The notes beneath the pieces are model-generated. The model was not told the DNA's origin. It searched no databases and saw only the letters and a list, made by a program, of their open reading frames with translations. A stretch of 64,000 nt of DNA from Delphinus delphis. Its lineage: Eukaryota; Chordata; Mammalia; Artiodactyla; Delphinidae. A program made the translations under genes and the position numbers. Shown here one piece after another: positions 23,571-35,263 of this stretch. Location: assembly GCF_949987515.2 (NCBI RefSeq), contig NC_082702.1, forward strand, positions 55,893,600 to 55,957,599, read 5' to 3'. Position 1 is the stretch's first letter; each line of letters begins with the position of its first letter.

Positions 23571-24560
23571 CCGCTTGCTGCAAAGGTTAATCCCCTCGCC
23601 CTGTGGCTACTCCCGGTGTCCCCTCCCCCCCTCCCAGCTCTTTTGCTCCAGTTAATCAAACGGGGCTCCCTATTGTCAGAAGACAAAGGGGGATGTTTAT
23701 CACACCTTGGCGCCCCCGAATGTCAAAGGTGCACAGAGTCTGAAAAAATACTGGCAGGGACTAAGCCCAAGCGTATGTCTGCGGGGTCCGGGGCAGGTGG
23801 GTGGGCGGCTGCGACCTCGGGTGACCTGAGTTCTTTCAGATTTAGCTGCAGCTGATGGCTTCCCAACGCCACGCATCTGACAGTGTGTGTTTCCTGGGGC
23901 AGCTCTGGCGGGATGGCCAGGAGATCTGTTATCCGGCGTCAGCATTCTGGTTCCGGAGATTATTTCATTGGAAGGAATGAAAGATGCTGTGAAAATACAT
24001 ACAGATCCTCCTTATAGCCCTCCTGGTGGGCTGGATACTCACGCATGGCCCAGGTGAGGGATGCACAGCCGCGCTCTCCCTGCCCTTTCCTCTCCCTTCA
24101 ACTTGGACTTTGCCATTTTATTTTCACGTTTTCATTTGGGCACCGCAAAGGCAATGTGGCTAACTGTGATTTTTTTTTTTTTCACGGAGGGGGGGAAATA
24201 TAGATGTGTTCATTTTATAGGGTTTTTTTTTCCCCCTTAATAAACATGCTTTAAAGATGTTTGACATCTGTAACTAACAGCTGGCATCCTGGTATGGAGG
24301 AATGCCCTTTTATTTCAGAGCAGGTTGAACTGTCATTAATAATATAATTAGGTGATTATCAGTATATAGCAGAAAACTGCTTAATTGCAGAGTTTGCTTT
24401 TCTAGGATTCCAGTCTTTTTGTGGTTATATTTGTTTTAGCTGTTTGAATTTTCATGATATTTTGGCATTTGGTACGTTGCCTCGTTTTGTGTATGTGTGT
24501 AGATGTTTTTGTTTTTTTTTTCCTTCCTGTTTTCTAACGTGTCTGACAGCTGTCTTCAGG
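23571..24560. promoter_or_regulatory. AT-rich unique block, candidate enhancer (core about 24100-24500)
   Basis: Non-repetitive AT-rich DNA in a GC-rich intron. It has T-runs, TTAATAAACATGCTTTAAAG, a CATTAATAATATAATTAGG stretch and paired AGCTG/CAGCTG E-box-like sites. Composition and the lack of repeats suggest constraint, but nothing visible proves function. Confidence 0.3.
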
Positions 24561-26510
24561 AGCATTTGGTCCCAAGGAATTTTCTGGTCCTAATGCAGCG
24601 ATGAGGAAGCATTACCTGGAAGAGGTTTCTTCCTCTGGGGCCCTGTTTAACCCGCTTTGTGCCAGGCTGGAGTCCTGCGGGAGCAGGTCCAGAATCCCAG
24701 GTGCCCTTTGATGTATCTGATCTCGCTGTGGTTAATGGTATGAAATTAGACATTTAACCCCAGAGCCAGGGTTGTCTGTTAAGAGGCCCCCTTTTACAAT
24801 GCAATTTATTTTTACGGTGTGTCCTTAATACACGATATTACCAAATGGTTTTCAGTCATGTGGACTCCAGAGAGAGAAAGGCACATCTAAAGGGACGTGG
24901 TCTCAGATGTAACTGGAATTTGAAAATCAGTGGGTTTTACAGAATCCAGGAGGAAAAAAGACTTTGAAAGAAAATGAGTCTAGAGGTGAGGTTGCCTTTG
25001 AAAAGCCAGCAGGAACCCCTCTCTCCTTATTCCTGGGCTGGGTTTGCCCGGTGATGGGGGAGCAGGGTGTGCGGAGTCCAGGGCTGACCTCTGAGTGGCT
25101 TTCTTCAGCAAACCCCCAGGAGACTGTTCGGCCCCCACTCCCAGACGGAGGTCCCTCCAGACCCTCTCTTGCCAGAGACTCCGTCCTTCCCAGAGCAGGG
25201 GTGTGTGTTGTGGGTATTACGGCTCCTTTCCTTCCTAAGAGGTCCAGGGAGAGCCTCACTGACAGCCGTGTTCTGGGGTTGCAGCTTAGATCCCCAGCTC
25301 ACCTTGGCCATGCCCGGTGTGACCTTGGGAATCTTGTGCTTGGCCGCTGCAAACCCCGAGGGACGTGCAGCTGGCCCCCCGAAGTCGTCACCGGGCCACC
25401 ACGGCAGCCCTCACCCACGTTGGGCAATGTTGCCTGCTTTATAAGAGCCAGCAGGTCCTACAGCGGGCTTTCATACCACCTCATCCCCGCATCCCAGACA
25501 GGAAGCTGAGGTCCTGGAGGTGGGGTGACCTGCCCCCCCCCACCCCGTGCCAGCCAGGAGCTCAGCTAGGCCGCAGGATGGGTGCCTCAGAGCAGGGGGA
25601 CGGGAGGACCCAGGGAGAAGGTCCTCCAGAGGAGTGGGCTGAGCATTCAAGACGCTTTGGTTTTTCTCTGCTGTCCCGAGCATACTGCCCTGCGGAGGTG
25701 GTGGAGGACGTAATTCAGGGCCGCCCTCTGGCCCCCAGCCCCACCTTAGCCGCTGCATTAGCTCGTTTAGTCCTCTGCCCACCCCGGCATCATCCCCACC
25801 TGTCCAGGGTGTGACAGTGGCCCAGAGGTCCAGCTCGCCCACCCTGGGAGCTGCACCTTCGGAAGGCAAAGGCCACCTTTACCTGAGAGTTTCTGGGAGG
25901 ACTCGGGGTCCCCCCACACCCCTGGGTCTCCAGCACTTTGTGATTCTCAGCCGAGCCTGCCAAGCTGGTCAGAAGCCCCGTGGCCGACTCCTCTGCACAG
26001 TCGCCTAGACCGGGGAGGCTGCGGTTGGCAGCCAGCCGCGAAGGACCCCAGTTCGGTGCTGTGTGACGGCAGGCAAGTGCCTTCCCCTCTCTGAGCCTCT
26101 CGCTGAACTGTCAGCCACCTGGTGTTGGGAGGCTGCTGGCCTTTGTTCTCCTAGAGCCGGCAAGGCTGGTGAAAGGCCCTGTGATTCTTAAGATAAGTGC
26201 AGGCTTCTCCCAGCCCCTCCTGCTGGCGCCCAGCAGGCAGACGCGATTGGCAGGAGCCTCTCCCGGGAGGCCAGAGCAGCCCCAGACGCTGCGCGCTGAC
26301 ACCTGGGAGGGTGGAGATGAGGCAGCTGTTCCTGCTCGGCTGCCCCTGGGTTTTACGATCAGAGAATAAATAACCCCGAATCAATGTTTTCACCTTAATG
26401 CTGTTGATAACATTGACGGCATAGCTGCTGGACCCTAGTGTAGATGGAGGTGGGCGGGCAGTCTACTCAGGATCACCTCCCAGACGACAGGCCAGAGGCA
26501 CAGGTGACCT
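24561..26510. other. Intron sequence, no gene seen
   Basis: GC-rich, no delimitable repeat. 26350-26440 is a small AT-rich stretch. Confidence 0.4.
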
Positions 26511-26514
26511 GGCC

Positions 26515-26742
26515 ACTGGTGCCCATTTTACAGATGGGGGCAACTGAGGCCCCGAGAGCTTCCTCCCACTGCCCCGCTTGCATGCCAGCTCATCTTGTTT
26601 ATGTTCTCTCTCTGGCTCTGCGCAGTGAGTTGTTTTTATTTTGCAGAGAGGAACAGGGGCTTAAAGGGCTAACAGACCTGCCCAAGGTCCTGTGGCCAGG
26701 AAGTGGCAGAAGGATTCGGACCCAGGCCCAGCCATCACTTAA
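26515..26742 (-). repeat. MIR SINE, two collinear pieces
   Basis: CCATTTTACAGATGGGGGCA with AACTGAGGCCCCGAGAG, then about 80 bp of other DNA, then GACCTGCCCAAGGTCCTGTG and GAAGTGGCAGAAGGATTCGG. Confidence 0.6.
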
Positions 26743-26779
26743 ATCCCACCAGGTGGCTCCCTACTCAAACTCTCCCTAG

Positions 26780-27055
26780 AATAAAAGCCAACGGTCTTAT
26801 CGCACTGCTGTGCCCCGCCCACTCTCGGTCCCATCCCACCGCAGGGCCTTTGCGCGCGGACCCTCTACCACCCTGTGTGTGCACTTCACACACCTGAAGT
26901 GCATGTTTTGTGTATTTTATCGTCAGTCTCCCCAGCTGGACTGTAGGCGTTGCCAGAACAGGGAGCGATCTGGTTTGTCTTGTTTGCAGCTGCAACCCGG
27001 TGCTAACACAGTGCCTGGCACACAGTAGGTGCTCAGTAATGCCTATTAGTTGGAA
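26780..27055 (+). repeat. L2 LINE 3' end
   Basis: GGGCCTTTGCGCGCGGACC precedes GTCTCCCCAGCTGGACTGTA and ACAGTGCCTGGCACACAGTA, GGTGCTCAGTAATG. This is the characteristic order of an L2 3' end. Confidence 0.8.
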
Positions 27056-27762
27056 GCGCCGCTTCACTGCGCGTCACAGCCAGCTTGTGGCTTGGGATTT
27101 ATGGTTCCCTCTACCCTAAGCAGAGAAGGGTTAGTGTGAGAAAGACAGGACCCAGTGATGCCAGCTTGCAGCCTCCTGGGCTGGGGGATCTGAGGGGGGC
27201 TTCGGGGGTGGGACCGAGGGAACATGGGGGACCCTCCCCTTGGGGTGGGGCTTAGTGAGCCAAAGGGCCCCTCCCTGGGCAGGGCTTCTGCAGAATAGGG
27301 TTTCTGAAAAGTCTCACACACCGGCTTCTTTTGAAATTCTGAGTCCAGCTTGCTGGTGGGGGGGGGGGGAGCGGTGGTCAGTCACAGACACAGCAGTGCA
27401 TTGTATCCTTGGAATCCTTCTGAAGCCAACTTGTTGGGGAGGGTGCTTTGTATTGTAAATTTCCACAGAGTAATTATGTCTTAATGTATGATAATCCAGC
27501 CTGGCCCTGTTGCCCGGCAGCCTGTGTCAGCTGTGAGCCTGGGCCGGCTGTGTGTAGGACAACCGGGGTCAAAGGGACATGTCCTGGAGATCTGGGGACA
27601 GCGGGATCTGGCTGCGTCCTGCTGTGTCGCTCCTGAGGTAACTGGAACTGGGGTTGGGGGATTTCCCCAGACCTGAGCGTGGGACACCCACTAAGGGATG
27701 GTTTCCTGGCGTGGCCTCTCGTCCCTCACCCGGGAGCAGAATTCCCCAAGAAGCCCCATCTC

Positions 27763-27810
27763 AGAAAGTCACAGAAAAAAAAAAAAAAAAAAAAAAAGAA
27801 AGTCACAGAA
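27763..27810 (+). mobile_element. Body-less poly-A insertion flanked by a 14-bp target duplication
   Basis: AGAAAGTCACAGAA at 27763-27776 is exactly repeated at 27797-27810. The only thing between the copies is an uninterrupted A run (about 20 A beyond the repeat). This is the signature of LINE-mediated reverse transcription that copied only the poly-A tail, or of a tail left after loss of the body. Slippage of a pre-existing A run would not explain the duplicated flank. Confidence 0.7.
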
Positions 27811-27884
27811 CTGCCAAGTCTTAGGTCAGAACTGGCCCTGAAGGATCCCACACTTGGCTTGAATACCTCCACGGATGGGGAGCT

Positions 27885-28270
27885 CACTCCATGCAGTCAA
27901 CAGATTTATCGAGCATTTACTCAATAAGTAAATTGGGTACTGGAGATCCAGGACTGAACTGAGCAGATGAAAACTCCTTACTTCCTGGACCTGACACAGT
28001 AGTGGGGAAGGTAGACAACAGACAAGATCAATAAGATATGGGATAGATGGGGGTTACAGAGGAAAGAGACAGCAGGGAAGGGAAAGGGGGAGGCAGTGCA
28101 GGGCGAAGGGTGGGTAGAGTTTTCGATAGGGCAGCCACAGGGAGGAGACTAGGTAGCCTCGAGTAAGAGCTTTCATGGCAGTGAGGGAGGCGGCTCAGTA
28201 GATTCCTGGGGGAAGAGCACGCTGTGTGAAGGGAGCAAGTGCAAAGGCCCTGTGGCTGGATCCTGGCTCA
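27885..28270 (+). repeat. Ancient LINE-like (L2-type) repeat candidate
   Basis: CAGATTTATCGAGCATTTAC, GTAGTGGGGAAGGTAGACAA and GCAAGTGCAAAGGCCCTGTG occur in the order expected for a common old LINE-derived repeat. Diverged; boundaries approximate. Confidence 0.45.
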
Positions 28271-28509
28271 GCTCCTGGACTAAGTTGCCCGGTGACCCAG
28301 CTCTAAATGTCCGCTCTGTACATGTGTATTGAGCGCCTACAAGCCGTGGGGAAAGCAAAGAAGAACAAGAGGCGGTTTTGGTTGCAGATACTCTGGTCCC
28401 ACAGTGGAAAAATATATGATGAGAGAGAGAATTAGATGAGCTAAGAGAAAGAGAGCGCAATCAGTGCATGCAGAGCCTTTGGAGGGACGCTTCCTTGCTG
28501 GATATGTGA

Positions 28510-28868
28510 GAATTTGGGAGTAGGTACTTCCCTGGTGGCGCAGTGGTTAAGAATCCGCCTGCCAGTGCAGGAGACACGGGTTCGAGCCCTGGTCCAGGAA
28601 GATCCCACATGCCACGGAGCAACTAAGCCCGTGCACCACAACTACTGAGCCTACGCTCTAGAGCCCGCGTGCCACAACTACTGAAGCCCGCGTGCCTAGA
28701 GCCCGTGCTCCACAACAAGAGAAGCCCGCGCACCACAACAAAGAGTAGAGTAGCCCCCGCTCGCCCGCCACAGCTAGAGAAAGCCCACGCGCAGCAACTG
28801 AGACCCAATGCAGCCAAAAATAAATTAATTAATTTAAAAAAAAAAAAAAAAAGAACTTGGGAGCAGGT
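28510..28868 (+). mobile_element. CHR-family SINE (long form)
   Basis: The TSD GAATTTGGGAGTAGGT (28510-28525) matches GAACTTGGGAGCAGGT (28853-28868) at 14 of 16 bases. The body is forward: ACTTCCCTGGTGGCGCAGTG, the CACAACTACTGAAGCCCGCG long segment, and an AT-rich tail ending in about 17 A. Confidence 0.94.
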
Positions 28869-29143
28869 GGTGAGCCCTGAAAGCTGGGCAGCAGCTGAGC
28901 CGCAGGGAAGGAGGGCAGGGGCTGGTGTTTCTCTGCCCTGCTGTTGAATTTGGGTCCGCCCAGTCATGTGTCCTCAGTGGGGGCCCAGAGGAGCCTGTCA
29001 AACCTTGTCTGGACCCCTCTGCCCTCTGCCAGGGAGACACGTTAGCTCCGTTTGACACAGGCCCCAGCCGATGCTCAGAGGTTCAAGTGTCCTGCTGGCC
29101 ACACAGCCTGGCACTGGTGGCTGACACATGTCAGGGGGGTTGC

Positions 29144-29470
29144 TGTTATGGACTGAGTATTTGTGTCCCCCTCCAAATTCATATGTTGAAGCCCTGACCC
29201 CCCATTGTGGCTGTATTCGGAGATGGGACCTCTCAGGAAGTAATTAAGAGTAAATGAGGCCACCTAAGGGTGGGGCCCCAATCCCATAGAATTAGTGTCC
29301 TTAAAAGAAGAGACACAGAGAGCGTGTTCTCTGTCCACGGGGAGAAGGAGGCGGTCTGCACCCCAAGGGGAGAGCCCTGCCAGTGCCTTGATCTTGGACT
29401 CGCAGCCTCCTGTGGTTTAAGCCCCCAGTCCATGGCATTTTGTCATGGCAGCCCAAGCTGACCAAGACGG
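29144..29470 (+). mobile_element. Solo LTR of the ERVL-MaLR group (MLT1/MST-like)
   Basis: TGTTATGGACTGAGTATTTG starts the element. TTCATATGTTGAAGCCCTGA, GTAATTAAGAGTAAATGAGG, GTGTCCTTAAAAGAAGAG and CTTGATCTTGGACTCGCAGC follow, ending near GCTGACCAAGACGG. No internal retroviral genes are nearby. Confidence 0.82.
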
Positions 29471-30040
29471 TCACTAAGGCCCCACATATAATGCCCGGGC
29501 ATTATCTCCTCATCCTGCCAGGTGGTGTAGGCGCCTGAAAGTTGGCTGACTGTCTCCAGGCAGGGCCGGGCCCTGGGCATGACCCGGAGAATGGTTTTAA
29601 TAAGAATTTGGTGAAACACCTCTGGCCTGGTTTGGGGAGGGGCTCCCCTCCTGCCTCTCTCTCCTGCCTCCTGCATTAGGGACCTGGAGTGGGGGGCAGA
29701 GGAAGGCTCCCCGAGAGGTGAAGATGAAGCCTCCTTGCCCTCCAGCCCCCACCCCCATGCTGGGAATTAGGCAGGGAGATAGGAAGGCAGACGCTGAGGT
29801 CACGGCATCGATGCCAGGTTGCGGGGGCGCCGGGCCCAGGAGGCCCAGCTCTCTGCTGAGTCTGAATGGGACAGGCGCTCGGAAGCCTGGATAAACCTGG
29901 GGGCGTGCCTTTTGGGATTGGGAGCTGGGGAGGGCGGGATCTATGAGCCTCTCCTGTTTCTGTGCCACTGTTGTGGAAAGGGTCATAGGCAGGACACAGG
30001 CGAACCTGGTCCAGTGGGGTCCCTGCTCCCTGACCCCATA
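29471..30040. other. Intron sequence, no gene seen
   Basis: Unique GC-rich DNA. Confidence 0.4.
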
Positions 30041-30043
30041 GAC

Positions 30044-30046
30044 GTG

Positions 30047-30093
<47 letters not shown>
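30044..30093 (+). repeat. TG dinucleotide microsatellite
   Basis: About 25 TG units with one C interruption near the start. Alternating purine-pyrimidine DNA of this length can adopt Z-form and is likely polymorphic. Confidence 0.97.
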
Positions 30094-30096
<3 letters not shown>

Positions 30097-30408
30097 GAGC
30101 GGGGTAGGGACAGGCATGGCCGGGTAACTTGGCTGTCCCATGGGGACTGAGCCTTGCTTTACCTCCTGTCTCTGATCCCCGGCACAAAATGCAGTGAGTC
30201 TTGGTGGCCCCTCCCTCGAAGCTGCCTGGAACTTTCCACACTTGGTGAATCAGGCTGACCTCTGCCTTCATTCAGGAGCCCTTCCTACAAACAGAAGGGG
30301 GTGGAATCCAGTCCCTCCAGTGTTGTAATTCTCCCGCTGAGGTTCCCAGCCACGGCGGGCTGCATCTGAATTTCATGGAGTTAAAAAAAATACAGCATCC
30401 CATCCCGG

Positions 30409-30437
30409 CCCCCCCCCCCCCCCGCCGCCGCCGCCCC
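30409..30437 (+). repeat. C15 tract followed by GCC repeats
   Basis: Fifteen C followed by GCCGCCGCCGCC. G-rich on the complementary strand, with quadruplex potential. Confidence 0.9.
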
Positions 30438-33400
30438 CAGGCCCCTACCACCCAGCACATCTGGTTCAGGGGACCCGGGCTGGACCCGGGCGAGGAGGGG
30501 GCGGTCTGCATTTTTCAAAGCCCTCCACCCCAACTGGATAATCAGTCATATTTAGAAAGCAGACACTGCCAGTGTGGGGTGGGTGGGTGGGGGTGGGCTC
30601 TGCTCAGAATCTCTAAACCAGTGGCTAGCCGCTGCCGCCTCCTTCCCCTCCCCTCCTCCCCCTCCTCCGTTTGGTCTTCCGGCTGCAGGCGGTTGGCTGT
30701 TGGCGTGGAAATCAGGGGGGAAGGGGGCGGGAGCAGACACACACAGCCGCTTCTGCCCCAGCCCTGGTGTCATCTCACGTAGAACTCTGAGCCTGGCAGA
30801 TGTAAGAGAATGCTCTTAGCACCCCAGACAGGGCTCTGCAAACATTGCCCCTCCTCCCCCGGAGGTGTCAGCGCCCCTTGGATTGATGTGTCCCGGCAAG
30901 AAGGGAGCGTGCCAGGATTCCATGTGACCTCGGGTCTTCGGCGCCTTCGGGGTGGAACCCCGCTGCACAAGTTGGCCAGGGTTCAGAGGGGTCGGAAGCC
31001 CCCGTGTGCTGGGCTGCTGCGAACGCCAAGTTCAGGGAAGGAGCTGGTGTTCTTTGGGCCTCTTTGGGGGCCGGCCACAGCCCGGTCACTTGGGAGAGGG
31101 CAGAGCTTCCCTGGCCTGAAATCAACCGGGGGACACCCCCAGCGAGGGGAGGGGTCATTCCTGGCTTGCTCCTACGTCTGGGGCGTCCTCTGGAGCATGG
31201 GCCCCCCAGGTACTGAGCCCAGGCCCCCGCCCCTGTGTTGATAAACGAAGCTTCTGTTCTCCGTGGTTCAGGCCGTCAGGTGGGGACGGGCTGTCCCATG
31301 CGGCACCCCCGTACCCGCCCCACGCCCGCCTCTTAACGCCTTTTTAGCCCCAGAGCTTGTCTGCAGAGTCTGCGGTTGGTCTGCTGCCTCGTCATTTAGC
31401 TGTTCCGAGCCAGCAATCGGGAGGCAGCACACACTGTGGCATTTGCTGAGCGTAAAAATTCAATTAATTCCAGACGGCAGATTAAATATAAGTGAGTTTT
31501 AATAATTTGCTGTAAAGTCAGAGGATTACTGCGGGCACGAGGAGGGAAACCACACATGCGTGCGTGAGCAGGTTGGCACGGTCGCGGGGATGCCAGCCGG
31601 GGACGCTTCCCGGAGGCCCTTCATTCCTCCCAGTGCTGCCCGGCGGCCACCTTCCTGAGGCTGGTGTCGTGGGGTCTCTAGCTGGAATTCTGGAGGACAG
31701 TTGGCGAGGCTGGCCCAGCCTTCCAGCACCCCTGCCCCACGTGCCCCATAGCAGGACAGCAGGCAGCTGAGGAGACGGGCGGCCGCTCTCAGCTGGGGTC
31801 TCCTTCCAGAATCCCGAGGTGTGATGGTGGGGCCCAGCGTGGGCGGCCCTGGCCACATGTGCCCCGCAGTCTGCAGTTCTGCCAGCTGCCCCAGTTCCCC
31901 CCAGTCTCACCTTTCTTTGCCTGCCTCCAGGGTCCTCGGGAGCTGAAGGCTGTCACTTCTGGGCCTGGGTTGGTTTTGTTGTCCCAACTTTTTAGGAAGT
32001 ACATTGAGAGCAAGAAAGGGGCTCAGATTCCAAGGCTCTCGGTCCCCTGTGGTCCCCCAACCTGCGCCTGTGTACCCCACATTCACACATCTCCCACCGT
32101 GCATGTGGTCAACTTTTATGCACACACAGTCACACGTGCACACTCTTGCATGTACACATAGTTCCACACATCCACACCCAGTCCCACGCGCGTGCGTGCA
32201 CACACGCAGAGAGAGTCCTGTCCCAGAAAGCCAGTAAGTTAGTCACCTGCCTGAGCTCCCTCCGGTTCAGATGCATCTGGGGGATGGCGTGCTTTTCATG
32301 CCCGCCTTTTGTCTTTTCCCACCGCCAAAACACACACACACACCCCGAAAAAGGACCCTCTCCCCATCCTCCTCTGAGTTGTGCCACCAGAAAAGAGGCC
32401 TGACCCAGAAAAGGCAATTGGTGGAGGGGGCCGTCTGGAGCCAGCCTCCCCGGCCGCCCTGCCACGGGGGAGGGGGCAGGAGAAAGGAGGCAGGCAGCTT
32501 TTATGTAAAGACAGTGATGGTCCAGTGAGTACAAAATGCTATTTCAAAGCCAGTGTTCATCACTACCACTTCCCACTGTGATCTCCATAGATTTCTTTGT
32601 CTCCTTCAATTGGCCCTAATTATGGAACTGGAGGCTGCCTGATCAGTTTCATTCTTGTCATGAAATCCTGAGGGCACGCATGGGGACGGGGACACAGGCT
32701 CGCCAGCTGCACAGCCCGCAGACTGGCCTTCGGTCTTTGTGTGCGTGTGTGCACGTGTGTGTGTGTGTGCACGCGTGTGCCTATATGCTTAGAGACCTGC
32801 TCTCTTCCCCTCTGCTTGTTCCCCAAAATGCCTGGCTGGTTCGGGACCCCTCTTTGGGGGCAGAAGGGAGTTCCCAGTGGACCTCCCAGCTGAGAACTGG
32901 CTAGCCGGGATATGCATATGGTAAGCAGGCTGGGATGCTGGCTGCCACCGAGATGAACACCTGCAAAGATGAAAGCCACAGCCAAGCGTGGCAGACCCTG
33001 CCTTCCCTCCAGCTCCCTCTAATGCCCTAATTACGCCGTGTTTGTTTCAGTAATTTACACTCTCCGGGTACTGATCCATCAGTAATGAAGGTATTACCTG
33101 TCTCTGGGTAAGGTTTGGGAGACCCAGGATGCTGCTTTGAAAATGTCTGTAAAGCAGGAGGATGCGGGAGGCACAATGGTCCCCCCGCCCCTGCAGACTT
33201 CTTCTCTCCGAATGCTCGTTTTTTCTCAGATGGCATCGTATTTGGCAAAAGCTGTCTGAGGCTGATACTTGGTACAGCTTTTCCGTCCCCCCTCCGCTTT
33301 ATGCCTTTTTAATATTTAAAGCCGTCATTGGGCTGAGCGATAAAATTCTTTCAAATCAAATTTTATCCTCCAATCTCGTGCTCTGGCTTCCCTCCGGCCG

Positions 33401-34360
33401 GAAAAGTGAGTGGGGGGGCGGCGCTGGCCGAGCCAGGGTTGGGGGTGGGGGGTGTGGTCTGTTTGAATGAAGCGAGTGCCAACGAGGAGGCGCTGAGACC
33501 CCCGCCGCCCGCCCGATCCACTCCTCCCCCCTGCCTGCTGTGCCCCATCCAATCCAGAGCCCTCGTGGAAATACATAGTGGGGTCCATGTAATCTGTGCT
33601 GCCACCAGTGACAGACCCACCCCGGATGGGCCAGGGGAGGTGTTCCAGGGCCAGATCCGCCGTGTGGGGCTGGATCCTCCCTCCTCCTTTTTGCGGATGG
33701 GAAAGAAATGTTGCCAGGGCATTTTTGAAAAGGTGCGGGATAAACGGTGTGATGAGCTGAGTGGTTTAAGGGGAGAGGGTAGAGCCAGCAGCCTCCACCG
33801 CTCTTGTCTCAGCAGCGGGGAGGGCAGGGTACTGAGGACGTGCTTGGCCGGTGGCGGCCAGCCCCTGTGGCTCGGCCTGCCAAGCCCGTGCACCGCCGGC
33901 ATCCTGGGGTCCAGTCGCCTCTACCCGTTGGCCCCCAAGGGCAGCAGAGACCAGAGGCCTGTCTGGAATGTTCCTCGCTCTGCCCTGCTGCTCTGGCTCC
34001 TGAAAGGGCCCCATCCATCCACCTGGGGCTTCCCTTCTCCCCCCTCCCCTTTTTAGTGGCCCTCCTGCATGGCAGCCAAAGTGGCATTTTTAGGATACCC
34101 AGGAATGGGGCCCGGAGCTGGGGTGTAGCCATGCCAGGAGACACCAGCTGGGACGCCAGGGACAGCAGGATCCTCTCCTGTGTGGCGGGTAGTTTCTGCA
34201 GACTCTTGCTTCGGCCCCTTGTTGGTTTGGGGGCGTTTTTCTCCCCAGCCGTATCTCCGTTGGTGGGGGAGGAGAGTTTCCTGCCCTGCCCCAGCCTGAG
34301 TCTAGAACCCTCCCCTGTAATTGCTGTCTGGCGTCAGGAGATGTTGGTCCACCCAGTTCT
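30438..34360. other. Intron sequence, no gene; microsatellites and AT-rich block at 33010-33370
   Basis: Short CA/TG-rich tracts at 32095-32180, 32325-32342 and 32735-32780. The 33010-33370 block is unique with AT-rich CTAATTACGCCGTG and TTTTTAATATTTAAAGCC. The block at 31430-31515 (AATTCAATTAATTCC, GATTAAATATAAG) is similar. Both resemble developmental enhancers in composition. No coding signature. Confidence 0.35.
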
Positions 34361-34364
34361 GGTG

Positions 34365-34470
34365 CTGGCTTCCCGAATGGCCTTGGGCAAGTCACCTCCT
34401 CCCTCTGGGCCGCAGTTGCCTCATTTGTAAAGCTGGTGGGATGACACTAGCAGGGGTCCTTCCTAAGTGC
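34365..34470 (+). repeat. MIR SINE fragment
   Basis: CTTGGGCAAGTCACCTCCTC, then GTTGCCTCATTTGTAAAGCTGG. Confidence 0.65.
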
Positions 34471-34549
34471 TTCCAAGCCAGGCACCGAGCCAGGTCCCCG
34501 GTCCACACCTCTTCTCGCTCAGGAGTGTGACGCGGTGGGGACCACGGAC

Positions 34550-34765
34550 GGAGGGCTGGCCTGCCTGGGTTCACTTCCTGGCTCTGCTACTTACTTAGCT
34601 GTGTGACCTTAGGCAAGTTACTGAAGCTCTCTGTGCCTCAGTTCCCTTGCTTATAAAATGGGGGTAATAGAAGAACCTACCTCATGATGGGAGCAGGGCT
34701 TTGCAAGGATTAAATGGGAAGTGCTTAGAACGTCAGATAGCCGTTATCATCAGTAATCAATTTTC
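34550..34765 (+). repeat. MIR SINE, near full length
   Basis: CTTCCTGGCTCTGCTACTTA, GCTGTGTGACCTTAGGCAAG and CTCTGTGCCTCAGTTCCC, then AAAATGGGGGTAATAG and AGGATTAAATGGGAAGTGC. Confidence 0.9.
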
Positions 34766-34860
34766 CATCCGATACCTATGAAGGAGGACAGTACACATGA
34801 GGTGGCTGACGCTTACCAAGGTGGTCGCGTGTTTCAAGACACATGTTCAAGGAAGGGCTG

Positions 34861-35263
34861 CTCAGCTGTCCCAGGGCTGCCGCAGCAAAGTACCACAAAC
34901 TGTGTGGCTGGAACAAGAGAAATGCATCCTCTCTCAGCTCTGGGAGCCAGAAGTCCGTGCTCAGGGTGGCTCTCAGCAGGGCTGGTCCTCCTGACGCCGT
35001 GGGAAAAGGGTCTGTTCCAGGCCTCCCTCCTTGGCTTGGAGACAGCTGTCTTCCCTCTACATGTGTCTGTATCCGACTTTCCCCTTTTTATAGAGACACC
35101 ACTCATTGGATTAGGGGCCCACCCTACTCCAGCATGACCTCATCAACTAATGAATTACATCTGCGACGACCCTGTTCCCAAACGAGGTGGTATTCTGAGG
35201 TGCTGGGGTTGGAGCCTCAACGTATCGACTTAGGGGCGGGGGGACACCGTTCAGCCCGTAACT
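34861..35263 (-). mobile_element. Solo LTR of the ERVL-MaLR group (MLT1/MST-like), reverse orientation
   Basis: GGGCTGCCGCAGCAAAGTAC, CACAAACTGTGTGGCTGG, CTCCTTGGCTTGGAGACAGC, ATTGGATTAGGGGCCCACC and GGGGGACACCGTTCAGCCC occur in order, the complement of the family seen at 29.1 kb. Confidence 0.82.

Noticed and set aside
28510..28868. Terminal repeats suggesting a DNA transposon
   Set aside because: The repeats are direct and flank a poly-A-tailed SINE, so they are target-site duplications.
29597..30271. 224-residue minus-strand frame with a Thr-His run
   Set aside because: The Thr-His run is only the TG microsatellite translated.
29144..35263. Two LTRs 5.7 kb apart as a possible provirus
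   Set aside because: They are in opposite orientations and no retroviral internal sequence lies between them, so they are two independent solo LTRs.
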